In this document: in pieces, positions 8,764-17,816 of the stretch
How the letters are laid out: each line of letters begins with the position of its first letter
How positions within the stretch are numbered: position 1 is the first letter of the stretch
Assembly: GCA_016714165.1 (NCBI GenBank)
Contig: JADJNU010000004.1
Location: 96,177-160,176, forward strand
Origin: Bdellovibrionales bacterium
GTDB lineage: Bacteria; Bdellovibrionota; Bdellovibrionia; Bdellovibrionales; UBA1609
Length of the DNA stretch: 64,000 bases
Reading direction: 5' to 3'
Program-made: the position numbers and the translations under genes
Notes under the pieces: generated by a model
Told to the model about the DNA's origin: nothing
Databases searched by the model: none
Seen by the model: the letters and a program-made list of their open reading frames with translations, nothing else

Positions 8764-9310
8764 AGGGGCCGCCTGTCGTCTTTGAGCTGAGGAACAAAGG
8801 TTAAGTTTGAATTGATGTTGCGGCGAGGGACCTTTTGCATTTTAATCAGGCTACCATCACATGATCCGTCTGAGCAGGTTTTGATTGTGATTGAGACTTA
8901 GGTACAGGAAGGAGAGATTATTGCGTATGATGCTGTATCTGAGCGACCTATAGACCGTTTTGTCTGGAGCGTGAAGAGTTGTACACAAAAACGTCATTAG
9001 GTGAGTTACCTGCCACTATCTTTGATTTAATTTTTTTAACGAGAACCGGACGCAAACTTCGTTTCCTAAAGTTCTTAGACACAAATTTTCGCTTTGGCCG
9101 GGAGTTTTTGTCTGATTTCACTTGAGAGCTGGGCATAAACTGATTCGGTGTTGTTCGTGTAGTCAGTTGTTCCTGGTTCTTTGCAGTCGTACTTGACACT
9201 GGTTTGAGTGGATCTTCTGGAGGGAGAGTAAAGACAAGGCCGGCCGCAGACAACGCTGTTGCGAGTACAATTAAAACAAACTGAAAGAGTCTGACGTCTT
9301 TATGTGCCAG
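8760..9310 (-). pseudogene. Membrane-anchored or exported Cys-containing protein, frame broken twice
   Basis: A continuous open segment (9253 down to 8948) encodes a basic linker protein. Upstream it stays open to 9324 and encodes a hydrophobic anchor (FQFVLIVLATALSAAGLVF). No ATG is present; CTG at 9310, eight bases after AAGGGG, is the only upstream candidate, and TTG at 9253 is a poor alternative. Downstream, adding one T to the T4 run at 8958-8961 joins NSSRSRQ to KRSIGRSDTASYAIISPSCT. An in-frame TAA (8898-8900) then interrupts VSITIKTCSDGSCDGSL..., which ends DDRRPL with a TGA overlapping the next gene's TTG. The coupled end makes the reconstruction credible. Reported as broken; consensus error is as likely as true decay. 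Function unknown. Confidence 0.5.
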
Positions 9311-9850
9311 TGTCCTATCCCCTTATTTGTCTCGATTCAAATGCTCCACATTCACTTCAGATAGAATTCAAATTCCAGTCCAAGTGAAAAAACATAACCC
9401 ATTGAAATCAGAATAGAAAATGTCCTGTAATGAAATCGAGATGCAAAACAAGTGAGCATTTATCTGTTTCACTTCGGGACATGTATTTTTCAAGACCATG
9501 GAAATACGGATGATTTTACAAGTCCAATCGATATCGTAAACCGATTCATGGTGTCGAGTTGCTGCACGTTCAAAACTGGGACCACATGGGACCTGTCACT
9601 TCAGTTTTTTATTATGACCAGGTCATAACTTTCTGGAGACTTGAGGCCTCTCAATTTCACTCAGATTAGTCAAAATATTGATTCGAATCAGTAAATTAAT
9701 TTTACTTAACTGAGAATATTGATTTTGATCGAAATACCTAACTCAAGGTTCAGTCTAAGCAGAAATATTTTGTTATGAGAGAGAGGAATTCATATCATCA
9801 TTGGGCAGGGTGCGATCACAAATTTTGCGAATAAATGGAGGTCATAAAAT
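9311..9850. other. Non-coding region upstream of the Crp/Fnr-type gene
   Basis: No convincing gene lies here on either strand. It is AT-rich, especially 9600-9780. It holds a perfect 10-base direct repeat (listed separately) and a GATTCGAATC palindrome around 9680-9689. It presumably carries the promoter of the Crp/Fnr-family gene and possibly that of the leftward gene ending at 8760. Confidence 0.4.
9674..9724. promoter_or_regulatory. Direct repeat AATATTGATT, candidate operator
   Basis: AATATTGATT occurs at 9674-9683 and again at 9715-9724, 41 bases apart (about four helical turns). The first copy runs into the palindrome GATTCGAATC. The repeats lie 130-180 bases upstream of the Crp/Fnr-like gene and could be sites for autoregulation; this is inference from position only. 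Confidence 0.3.
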
Positions 9851-10600
9851 TTGAAAATGGGAAGTGACGACAGTGGCGGAGGGAGTGGATCCAAAGGGCT
9901 TTTGATGGGTCGGTCAATAGACGGACGGGCTGATCTGGCAAGAGCTTTGGATGAACTGAATCGTGATCGAGTAATTTTAAAACTTTCTCCCGGTGAGGTG
10001 GTTTCATCTGATGATATGGAAGTTTTGAAGGTGGGATATGTCATGGAAGGATCCATTTCTCGCAAAGTGAGTAATGGTGGTAACCGATATTTTGTTGCCG
10101 CCATCATGGTTTCTGGGGATCTGATCGGGATTGATTGTCTGTTTGAATCACGGCATTCTCAGTGCGTTTACATTTCCAGGGAAGCGACGAGATTATGTCT
10201 TTTTCCAAGTGTCCGTGTGCGGGAGGTGATGGAGATTTCCAGTCAATTAGCGGAATCTTTTCTCGAGATGCAGTCGCGCTGTATTCAAGAGTTTCTGAGT
10301 CATATGCAAGTCATGTCAAACAAAAGTCTCAGAGCTCGCGTTGCCGCGGGTATTCTTTATTTTAATGGAAAATTGGGATCGCGTCCTTGGACGAACAAGG
10401 AATTGGCAGCATGGGCAGGAGTGACTCAAGAGGGTGTCGGACGTTGCTTTACTGATTTTTTGGCGAAGGGGGTGGTGAGAAAGACAGGTCGGCGTACCCA
10501 AATCCAAAATCGTCAAGTATTAGAAGAAATTGCGAGCGAGTTTAAGGCCGACAAGGCTCCCCATTTGGTTTCTTACCTGGTTTCGACAAAAGAGGGGTAG
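9851..10600 (+). CDS. Crp/Fnr-family transcriptional regulator
   Basis: 249 aa from TTG at 9851. GGAGGT at 9837-9842 sits eight bases from the TTG but fourteen from the alternative ATG at 9857. The N-terminal half is a cyclic-nucleotide-binding-like beta roll (VGYVMEGSISRKVS, FVAAIMVSGDLIGIDCLFE). A long dimerisation helix follows at about 135-165, then a winged helix-turn-helix at about 178-220 (WTNKELAAWAGVTQEGVGRCFTDFLAKGVV). There is no N-terminal Cys cluster for an Fe-S centre, so it is not Fnr itself. The roll lacks an obvious phosphate-binding R-S/T pair, so the ligand is unknown. The gene is monocistronic, and the following exported protease may be a target. Confidence 0.8.
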   Translation: MKMGSDDSGGGSGSKGLLMGRSIDGRADLARALDELNRDRVILKLSPGEVVSSDDMEVLKVGYVMEGSISRKVSNGGNRYFVAAIMVSGDLIGIDCLFESRHSQCVYISREATRLCLFPSVRVREVMEISSQLAESFLEMQSRCIQEFLSHMQVMSNKSLRARVAAGILYFNGKLGSRPWTNKELAAWAGVTQEGVGRCFTDFLAKGVVRKTGRRTQIQNRQVLEEIASEFKADKAPHLVSYLVSTKEG

Positions 10601-10683
10601 ATTATTTTTTGACACTGTGAAAGCATTGAACAGTGGATTAAATATTCGGGCTAATTTTTTCCAAATGAAACTGGGGGGTGACT

Positions 10684-11634
10684 ATGAAAAGGGGATTTTT
10701 CTTTCTTCAAGCCGAATTGATTGTGTTATTGACATCTGCTCTTGTTTCGCTTCAGTCAAACGCTCACTCTCCTCAGAGCATTTTTGATAAAGATGGAAAT
10801 CGGCTCCCTGACGATCAGGCTAACTCCAGTCGGGTTGCATGGGAATTGCTGTCTTTTGATCGTTCTCCAGAATGGGGAAGCATGGGACTTCTCAGTCAAG
10901 GATCATTTGGAGGCGGATGTTCAGCCACTTACATTGATGTGGGCGGGGCGGATGATGCACCGGTTTATGTTGTTTCCAATGGACACTGTCTGATGGACGG
11001 CTTTCCACAGCCGGGAGAATTTTTGGTTGACCGAGCTCCCGCACGTGGATTGAGCTTTACGGCGCGTTTTTATGAAGATGCCGGAAATCGTAAAATTAAA
11101 TATTTGGTCGAGAGAATCGAATACGCCACGATGACCGGGACTGATTTGGCCTTGATGAGACTGAGAGGAAAGAGAGTAGATTTGCGTTCGGTTGGTTTAA
11201 ATGGCTTTCCGATCGCATCGGATGCCCCAATTTATGGAGAGAAGGTGGCAAATGTGGGAATCCCTCAAAGTGGCCTTTGGAGTCGTTACTTGAGAAAGAG
11301 CGAATGCCAAATTCTTGAAGTTGTTGACTTACTCGAAGGAGATTGGAGATTCGGGGGTTCAATGCGGAACAAGTGCAGTGTAGTGGGTGGGTCTTCTGGG
11401 TCATCTCTTGTTTCTTTGGTCACAGGTAAAATTGTAGCTCTGATCAACACGGGAGTGGATGATAGAGTGAGAACTCCCTGTCAGGAAAATCATCCCTGCG
11501 AAATTGAAAAGACGGGGAAAACATCCTCCCATCCTGAATTTAACTATGCGCAGAGAGTTCAGGAGCTAGCAACCTGTTTTGACGGACAAGGCGCATTTCG
11601 TCTGAACGATCCTCAGTGCCACTTAGTTCACTGA
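10684..11634 (+). CDS. Exported trypsin-like serine protease
   Basis: 316 aa from ATG at 10684 (a G6 run just upstream acts as the binding site; the in-frame GTG at 10678 would leave no room for it). A signal peptide spans about residues 1-28. The catalytic triad is visible: His101 in VVSNGHCL, Asp154 in TGTDLALMRL and Ser238 in VGGSSGSSLV (equivalent of GDSGG). Cys residues flank the active site as in chymotrypsin-fold S1 enzymes. The family hydrolyses peptide bonds, and an exported copy in a predator-like genome fits prey degradation. Its 3' end overlaps the convergent metalloprotease gene by seven bases. Confidence 0.85.
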   Translation: MKRGFFFLQAELIVLLTSALVSLQSNAHSPQSIFDKDGNRLPDDQANSSRVAWELLSFDRSPEWGSMGLLSQGSFGGGCSATYIDVGGADDAPVYVVSNGHCLMDGFPQPGEFLVDRAPARGLSFTARFYEDAGNRKIKYLVERIEYATMTGTDLALMRLRGKRVDLRSVGLNGFPIASDAPIYGEKVANVGIPQSGLWSRYLRKSECQILEVVDLLEGDWRFGGSMRNKCSVVGGSSGSSLVSLVTGKIVALINTGVDDRVRTPCQENHPCEIEKTGKTSSHPEFNYAQRVQELATCFDGQGAFRLNDPQCHLVH

Positions 11635-12910
11635 TTGCTCACTGTCTGGAACAACATTGTTCGCTGGCCCGAGCCCTGTCCAAGACCCTCATGAGGGCGA
11701 GGTGGCTTCATCGACTTCGTGTGGGGATAGAGATTTGCGATGGCCATTGCATCGTAGAGAGAACATTGGGATTCCTCAGGCTTGTAGGACATGACACTTT
11801 CGAGTTCGAATTGGTGGTCGAGGGTTAAGAGATGTCCAAATTCGTGCCTGGCGGTTCGAACAAGACTTTTGATATAACCAAAAAAATCTCCATATTTTTC
11901 CCGCTCCTTTGCAAAAATAAAGATGTCGGAATCCTGCATTTGGTTGGTAATGAGATTCGACGTGCCAATAGTGATGGCCTCTTTTGCAATTTGGGGATTT
12001 TGTTCCACTAAATAGTTGTCAACAATTTGAATACAATGAAAATTCAGGTCAGAAAATGGCGGGTAAATATCCACCGCCTCGAGTTTGATTTCAAGGCGGT
12101 CGGTGAGTAACTGAGTCCAGCTGGCTACGGCCTCCCGAATGGTTTTTTCAATCTTCCTGGTCTCGGCTCCGCAAATCTTCACGGGGAGTGGGGATTTGTT
12201 GTTCCAGGGAATCTTCACTCCTTTTCCAAAAATGTAATTAAATACCTTTGTGCCAATGGGAATTGGAGGAGTTGGTTCATTTTTTGTCCAATAAAAAGCA
12301 ACAAGAGTGGAGCCTGATTTTTGAGTTTCATAACGACCAAGAAAGCTCATCATTTGACAATCCTGAGAACAGCTAAAGTGAATGGGGGTAATAATAAGCT
12401 TCGTATCTTCATTTTTCTGCAGGGCGAAAATCTTAAGTTTTCCATTGGGATCAAAATTCAGTAAAAACTTAATTTGACTCGGATCTTGCGATTCAAAACT
12501 CCAGACACCATTGGTTTTTTCAATCATGTTATAGGTTTGTGAAACCTCAGGTTTCTTCTCCTGGCTTGGGTCCGTATCATTGGGGGCATTTTCTTTTCTA
12601 GATTCCGAATGGGTTTGGGAGGAACAACAACTTCCTTCTCCTTAAACTGGATAATTGATCTTAAAAGGTAGTTGTTTGTGTTGCGAATCTGATTCCCATC
12701 AAAAGGAGTTGAGGGTTCACCAGTGCTTCCGGAAATAAGATTCATGGGATCGCCATTAACAAAATAAGTCTGAACTTTCGGCCCCCCCTCATTGGATCTC
12801 TTCTTCTCTTTTGCACAACCCATGAAAAATAAACTTGAGATGAGGGAGATAAGGCTACAGGCAAGAATTGCCTTCAAGGGACTTTTTGATTTACCGGTGA
12901 TTCCAATCAT
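11628..12910 (-). pseudogene. Metzincin-like zinc metalloprotease lipoprotein, split by a one-base loss
   Basis: Two frames meet here. The first (12910 to 12524) encodes a lipoprotein signal (SSLFFMGC) and linker. The second (from ATG 12527) encodes a cytoplasmic-looking protein with the zinc site HEFGHLLTLDH at residues 228-238 and a Met-turn (SVMSY). The second frame is open back to about 12645 and reads naturally there (RKENAPNDTDPSQEKKPE), whereas its ATG has no binding site and no signal peptide. One added base between about 12600 and 12645, for example in the AAA run of CCCAAACCC, joins both into one lipoprotein protease of 427 codons. The Gly normally found at position 8 of HExxHxxGxxH is Thr. 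The alternative is two genes coupled by ATGA. Confidence 0.7.
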
Positions 12911-13068
12911 TATTTCTCCGTGCCAACTGCTTGGGCGGCTTATTCGATCTGGAATATAACTTTTACGCTATGAGTCAAAAAAGGGCAACTGGGAAGCGAG
13001 TTATTTCATATTTTTGAAAAATATTCAAAATTAGAAATCGACAGTAACCGAAATCGACAAGCCTATTT

Positions 13069-13545
13069 CTAGAGGTATTCGATTCGGATAATTTCAACAA
13101 TTGAATCTCCCGTTGGTTTATGAATGAGTGCTTCCTCACCTTGCTTTTTGTTTAAAAGGGCCTTGGCCAATGGAGACTTCCAGGAAATCTTTCCGCGAGA
13201 GACATCAATTTCGTCCTCCCCCACGATTTGATAGGTTTTGGGTTCATTTTGTTCGTTGAGTACAGTGACTGTCGCACCAAAGAGAACTTTGTCGGCTGAG
13301 ACAGACTTTGGATCAACCACTTGTGCCATCTCAATGCGTTGTCCAAGAAAATGCAAGCGACGGTCAATTTCTCTCAAGCGTCTTTTGCCATAGATATAAT
13401 CAGCATTTTCGCTCCGATCGCCATTGCCTGCTGCCCAAGCAATTGTTTCTACGAGCTTTGGACGCTCTTGGTGAAAGAGTTCGCGGTACTCGTTTCGGAG
13501 GGCCTCGAGACCAGAAGGAGTGATGTAGTTAGGGGCATTGGCCAT
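13069..13545 (-). CDS. greB: Transcription elongation factor GreB
   Basis: 158 aa, the normal Gre length. The N-terminal coiled-coil hairpin carries the acidic tip in GNGDRSENADYIYGKRRLREIDRRL, where Asp and Glu coordinate the catalytic Mg in the RNA polymerase secondary channel. The YIYGKRRLREIDRRLHFL segment is the GreB variant of the motif, distinguishing it from the GreA copy at 43515-43994 (YDAAKERQAF). The FKBP-like C-terminal domain follows (TYQIVGEDEIDVSRGKISWKSPLAKALL). It stimulates cleavage of backtracked RNA. It appears to be transcribed alone. Confidence 0.92.
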   Translation of the reverse strand: MANAPNYITPSGLEALRNEYRELFHQERPKLVETIAWAAGNGDRSENADYIYGKRRLREIDRRLHFLGQRIEMAQVVDPKSVSADKVLFGATVTVLNEQNEPKTYQIVGEDEIDVSRGKISWKSPLAKALLNKKQGEEALIHKPTGDSIVEIIRIEYL

Positions 13546-13768
13546 AGTGGCGATCTCTTCTCACAGCTCTCGTTGTTTCACAAGCTGAGAACAGAGGCTT
13601 GTAAAAGGGGAAGCGATGGGGAGATATGTTTTGGTCGAATAATGGTTTTGGTCGGTTAGTGGGTCGAGTTCTTCTAGGTGTGAAGAGGATGTGGGTGTGC
13701 AGGGGATTTTTGGAAAGTAGATTAATTGTTGGCAGAGAGGAATTGAATTGATAGGGTCCGGAGCCCTG

Positions 13769-14557
13769 ATGACGAGGACGGCTTTGATTTTTCTTTTCTT
13801 TCTTCTTGTGCTTGCTGGCTGTTTTTTTGAGAATCCGGGCGCAAGCGCTCAGAATATCGTCAATGTTGAGGCTGTGAGGCCTCGCGTAGAGGATCTTGGT
13901 TACAAAGGCGAAGCCAGATTTGAGTTAAATGGTGGAGCCGGAAACAGTGACAGAATATACGGTGGGCTCGGACACAGCTCCGTTTGGAACTCTGGCTTGT
14001 CCCAGCAATTTATCCTAGTCAACTATAGGTATGGTGAAAGTCAGGGAATCAAGGATACAAGCGAGAGCCTTGTTCACTTGCGACATGTTAGACCGGTGGC
14101 CCCTCTTCGTTTTTGGGAGGGCTACATACAGTCCCAAACAAACCAGTTCAATAGGCTCCGCTTTCGAGGATTGGCAGGTGGAGGCTGGCGTTGGGAGTTG
14201 CCAGAAATAGAGTGTATTACTTATGCCTTGGGAGCCTGAATCTATTACTCCCATGATGAGGTTTATGAGACTGGGTTATTGAGCTCTGAACAGGAAAACA
14301 CAGCTCGTGCCAATTTTTATTTTTCACTCCGCTCAACTGACTTGAAGGACGTAACAGCAATTTTTGTTTTATATTTCCAACCTAAAGTTGAAAAACTTGA
14401 TGATTACCTGCTCCTTTCGAGTGGCATCCTAAAGATGAATTGGACAGAGAACCTGGCTCTTGCGCTGGAAGCGACCGTCACCCATGACAACTATCCTCCG
14501 GCCACAGTGAAAAAAACCGATATGAACTACATTTCAAGCTTAGTGGTGAAGTTTTAA
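13769..14557 (+). pseudogene. DUF481-like outer-membrane barrel protein with an in-frame TGA
   Basis: Start ATG at 13769 with GGAG six bases upstream. The N-terminus is MTRTALIFLFFLLVLAGC, readable as a lipobox or as a signal peptide cleaved after GASA. The protein then has the strand pattern of DUF481/YdiY-type barrels: YKGEARFELNGGAGNSDR, LSQQFILVNYRYGES, FNRLRFRGLAGGGWRWEL. TGA at 14237-14239 interrupts YALGA/IYYSHDEVYE, but the same frame continues to TAA at 14557 through barrel strands (NFYFSLRSTDLKD, LALALEATVTHDN, YISSLVVKF). A single change from GGA (Gly) to TGA explains it. Whether the stop is real or a consensus error is open. Confidence 0.65.
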
Positions 14558-14622
14558 ATGTACTTTTGGGCTTTTGCTTTTGGATAGCTGACTCAACCCC
14601 GACGAATGCTTTAAAGGATAAT

Positions 14623-14991
14623 TTATTTTAACTGGAAGTCAAAGTCCTCTACTTGATCTGGCGTCATCACACGTATGTTAAGATCGACCGGCTCCACCTT
14701 GTCCCGCGTGATCAAAAACTCTCCTTGTTGTTTGGTGACTGTCAGCCGCTTTTTGACCTTTCCAAAACCGTAAGTTGCCTCTACTGAAACCTCGCCCATT
14801 TTAACACTTGCAGCTTCATTTCCCACAAGTTTAAGGCGGAGTTGTTTTCCCTTTGGCACCAGCTCAAGGCTAACCAGCTCTCCACTCTGTCGGAGGCCAG
14901 CAAAGCCCTTGCTCTGAGCGTCTAAATCCACGCTCTGAGAAAAGCTGGGAAAAGATATTCCAAAGCTCATCAAAACAAGAAACAATCTCAT
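14623..14991 (-). CDS. Small exported protein of unknown function
   Basis: 122 aa from ATG at 14991, chosen because GGAG lies a few bases upstream; an in-frame start at 15021 adds ten residues without signal character. The signal peptide MRLFLVLMSFGISFPSFSQ is cleaved near residue 19. The mature part is all-beta (LVSLELVPKGKQLRLKLVG, VSVEATYGFGKVKKRLTVT, PVDLNIRVMT) and Cys-free, so it is probably a small periplasmic beta-sandwich. No family was recognised. It is convergent with the DUF481-like gene. Confidence 0.55.
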   Translation of the reverse strand: MRLFLVLMSFGISFPSFSQSVDLDAQSKGFAGLRQSGELVSLELVPKGKQLRLKLVGNEAASVKMGEVSVEATYGFGKVKKRLTVTKQQGEFLITRDKVEPVDLNIRVMTPDQVEDFDFQLK

Positions 14992-15225
14992 GAGAATTTC
15001 TCCAATCCGCCCATCTTGCAACCAATTTAATTCAAGAGGTCTCAGATGGCCATCCAGAATATTGACTCATCTTGTCAACAGATAAGTCTCGTGAGGAGCA
15101 ATAAAATTGAGACAAATATACCCGTATATTTTTTCATGGTTGATTTATAGATGTTTCAAAATGGAACAATCATTGCTTACTATCATTTGTAGGTTCGCAA
15201 TTTAAATTTTTAAAAGGGGGAAAAT

Positions 15226-15633
15226 ATGAGAAATCGGATTTTGTTTGCTGTTGCTGTGGTTTTTACATTGGCTATTCCATTTTTGGATGCCGGGGCATCC
15301 ACGCCTCCAAGAAAGGAAAAGGAAGTTGTCGTTGGTGTTAACGATGCATTTATACCGAGTGGTTTTGATGCCGAGTCAGAGGCTTATGTTGTTGTGGCAG
15401 GCTTATTTTCAAATACTTGCTATCGTTGGAAAAGAGCAGATGTCGGGCATGACTGGGCCACCAAGATACACGAAGTGCGAGCTGTTGCGGGAGTGAGCGA
15501 AGGCATGTGTTTGATGATGATGGTGCCATTTACGCAATCTGTGACACTTGGCAAGCTCGGAGTTGGTGAGCACAGAATTAGATTCATAGATGGCAACGAC
15601 AACTATCTCGAGAAAACACTCACCATCGAGTAA
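15226..15633 (+). CDS. Small secreted protein of unknown function
   Basis: 135 aa. The ATG is preceded by a strong site (AAAAGGGGGAAAAT). The signal peptide MRNRILFAVAVVFTLAIPFLDAGA is cleaved near residue 24. The mature domain has two Cys (FSNTCYRWK, SEGMCLMMMV) that could form a disulphide, and beta strands ending HRIRFIDGNDNYLEKTLTIE. Nothing catalytic is visible. It is followed at 15704-15733 by a GC-rich hairpin, so it looks monocistronic. Confidence 0.6.
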   Translation: MRNRILFAVAVVFTLAIPFLDAGASTPPRKEKEVVVGVNDAFIPSGFDAESEAYVVVAGLFSNTCYRWKRADVGHDWATKIHEVRAVAGVSEGMCLMMMVPFTQSVTLGKLGVGEHRIRFIDGNDNYLEKTLTIE

Positions 15634-15703
15634 TGGGCTGAGCTACGGCGGAGAAGAAACCTTCGCCTTTGTTCTGGAGTTTGGAATTGCAGTGCTCCGA
15701 AAG

Positions 15704-15733
15704 TGTGGGGGGACTCTCAAACGTCTCCCCACA
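15704..15733 (+). terminator. GC-rich hairpin after the small secreted protein gene
   Basis: TGTGGGGGGAC (15704-15714) pairs with GTCTCCCCACA (15723-15733) with one G-T wobble, giving an 11-bp stem around an 8-base loop. No T-run follows, so it is a weak intrinsic terminator or a 3' stabilising hairpin. Confidence 0.45.
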
Positions 15734-15843
15734 TGATTTGGATCTCAGATTTTGGGTTTACGGGCCTATAGGTAAGCAGGTTTCCAGACTTTAAGAATCG
15801 GCGGGAGTTTTTGTGTTTTTTATTTGCACTCATGGAGCCGAAG

Positions 15844-17249
15844 ATGAAACTTTTGTAAGGTTTATTTTCCTCTCTCTCATGCTAGCTGTGCCAGTCCTTG
15901 GTTGCAGTGTTCAGGATAAGTTCTCTCGTGTTCGCTGGAGTCGTGCCTCTCAACAAAATTTGACGCCTGAATTGGCTACGCTCATCTCATCTCCTCACAA
16001 GTCTCAATCTGAGAATGTCGAGATTTCAGGTTATAAAATTGAACATTGGCGAACAATGAACGGAGGTTTTCCCGTTGAGGGAAGTTGGATAAAGGTACTG
16101 CGCGATAGTTCGGGAGCGCCAAAGCTGATTGAAGGGGATGTTTCTACCGATCACTTGTCTGAGAGTGACACAAAGAAGGCACAGCAGTTGGTATCACAGA
16201 AGGAGAAAGTCCTGAGTTTGGCTTGGCAGATCTATCCGGAACTTCGAGAGGCAAAAAAGATCTTTCCTTCTCAGATTGTTTTGAAATCAAGTCTTACAGG
16301 TTATGAGCCTTTTGTTGAGTTGAGTTATCTTCTTCACAATGAATCAGATGTCGTACAGGCGCAGATATCTCAAAAGGGCCGGATTATCGAGCGTCGCTCT
16401 GTCACAAATCACTTGATTACTGGCACCGCTCAAGTTTTCCCGGGGTCTCCATTTCGAACTCCCTTGGCCGATGTGATTCTTTCAAATTTGGTGGGTGATG
16501 GGACTCTGACGAGTTCTCTGCTCAAAGTTGAATCAGAGGGGGGGAGCCGAGCTTTTAATCTAGATCATCAGTTTCGTTTTCAGCCTGACGAGAGCGCGTT
16601 TGATGAGGTGCAGGCCTATTACTTTGTTGAGCAAGCCTTGGTTTGGCTGAGATCTCAGTATTCTCTTTCCTTGCCCTTTCAGCTCAAAGTGAAGGTTCAC
16701 GTCGGAGGAGTTGTTCCTTCAAATGCCGCATTCTACTTCAGCGGAAATATCTATCTGGGAGATGGGGACAATGTGATCTACAAGAAAATTCCACAGGATC
16801 CATCTATCGTGATCCATGAAGTCGGACATTCGATAGTGCAAATTTTGGCCGGCCTTCCAAATGACAAAGAAGGTGGATCGCTCAACGAAGGATTTGCCGA
16901 TTTTATTGCGGCTTCGTTTTTAGATAGTCCACGTATGGCTGAGTATAGCTATTTAAAAGCTCCGTTTCGTCGCAACTTGGAGAATTCTTTGAATTATAGG
17001 ACGGACGCGAAAGGCTCTCTCTATCACGATTCTACGATTGTGAGCGGAACTTTGTGGGAGATTCGTCAATTTCTTGGCAAAGAGTTGACAGGTCGACTGG
17101 CTTTGCAATGCTTGGGACGATTGGGGGCTGGTTCTTTATTGAAGGATTTTCCTGCTGTCTTGCAGGAAGCTGTTGAGGACATTTCTTTGGATGATAAGAG
17201 CGCTGGGCAAATCAAGGCCGTTTTGATAAGAAGAGGTTGGGTATGGTAG
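15844..17249 (+). CDS. Lipoprotein zinc metallopeptidase (gluzincin, M4/M36-like)
   Basis: The zinc site HEVGH (nucleotides 16815-16829) with the downstream Glu ligand in SLNEGFADF 20 residues later is the gluzincin (thermolysin/fungalysin) pattern. An N-terminal FTP-like propeptide region precedes it (DVSTDHLSESDTKKAQQ...). The frame is open from a GTG at 15813, but that start gives an acidic, atypical leader. Adding one T to the T4 at 15851-15854 gives ATG at 15844, GGAG eight bases upstream, and a classic lipoprotein signal MKLFVRFIFLSLMLAVPVLGC. I therefore place the real start at 15844 with a one-base loss. The product is probably a surface- or periplasm-anchored protease. Confidence 0.78.
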
Positions 17250-17297
17250 GCAAGGCCACGATATGTTTGGATGGGATAGGAATACGAGAAGGTGGAT

Positions 17298-17774
17298 GTG
17301 AAGAACTTCAGAGTGGTTTTTGTTGTTGTCATTTTTTTCTTTTCTGCGGTTGGTCGTAGTGAGTCGGTGATTTGTGAGGGAGAATCGATTGTTGGAAAAT
17401 GGGTTTGGGACAAGTACATCTATCAGGGGGTTGAATCACCAATTCCTAACCCGGACCTTAATTTGGTTTTTGAATTTTTTCCTGATGGGAAAGACCGGGT
17501 ATTTTGGGATCGTCGGGGACAGCAGGGGTTTTGCGAGCGGCATGGAGAGTATGTCTTTAGCGGTTGCAGGTTAAAGGATCGGGTGACCTGGATCAATCCA
17601 AAAAATGCGATTGGTTGCGCCACTGATCCGGACATGAGGCAGGGAAGAGAAACCGAAACTCAGGCAGAAATTCGGAATGGCGATTTTTACCTTTATTTTG
17701 AGGTGAACGGTAAGCCCTTTGTTTATGTCTGGAAACGAATTGACGTGCCGGCCCCAGAAAGCCAGGGGCGATAG
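17298..17774 (+). CDS. Exported protein of unknown function
   Basis: 158 aa. GTG at 17298 has AGAAGG just upstream and yields MKNFRVVFVVVIFFFSAVG, a signal peptide cleaved near SES. The mature part looks lipocalin-like: VGKWVWDKYIY near the start, FEFFPDGKDRVFW, and a closing strand NGKPFVYVWKRIDV. This resembles small domains of the 'GxW' start type, but I cannot assign a family. Four Cys residues suggest periplasmic disulphides. It follows the metallopeptidase by 48 bases and may share its transcript. Confidence 0.55.
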   Translation: MKNFRVVFVVVIFFFSAVGRSESVICEGESIVGKWVWDKYIYQGVESPIPNPDLNLVFEFFPDGKDRVFWDRRGQQGFCERHGEYVFSGCRLKDRVTWINPKNAIGCATDPDMRQGRETETQAEIRNGDFYLYFEVNGKPFVYVWKRIDVPAPESQGR

Positions 17775-17816
17775 AAAGATTCCCTGAACCCGCGCTGATC
17801 GGGTATATTGACAGCT

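Noticed and set aside
9310..9357. A further in-frame TAA extending the 8760-9310 gene to a GTG near 9348
   Set aside because: VEHLNRDK before the TAA could be part of the protein, but there is no domain or binding-site support; too weak to claim.
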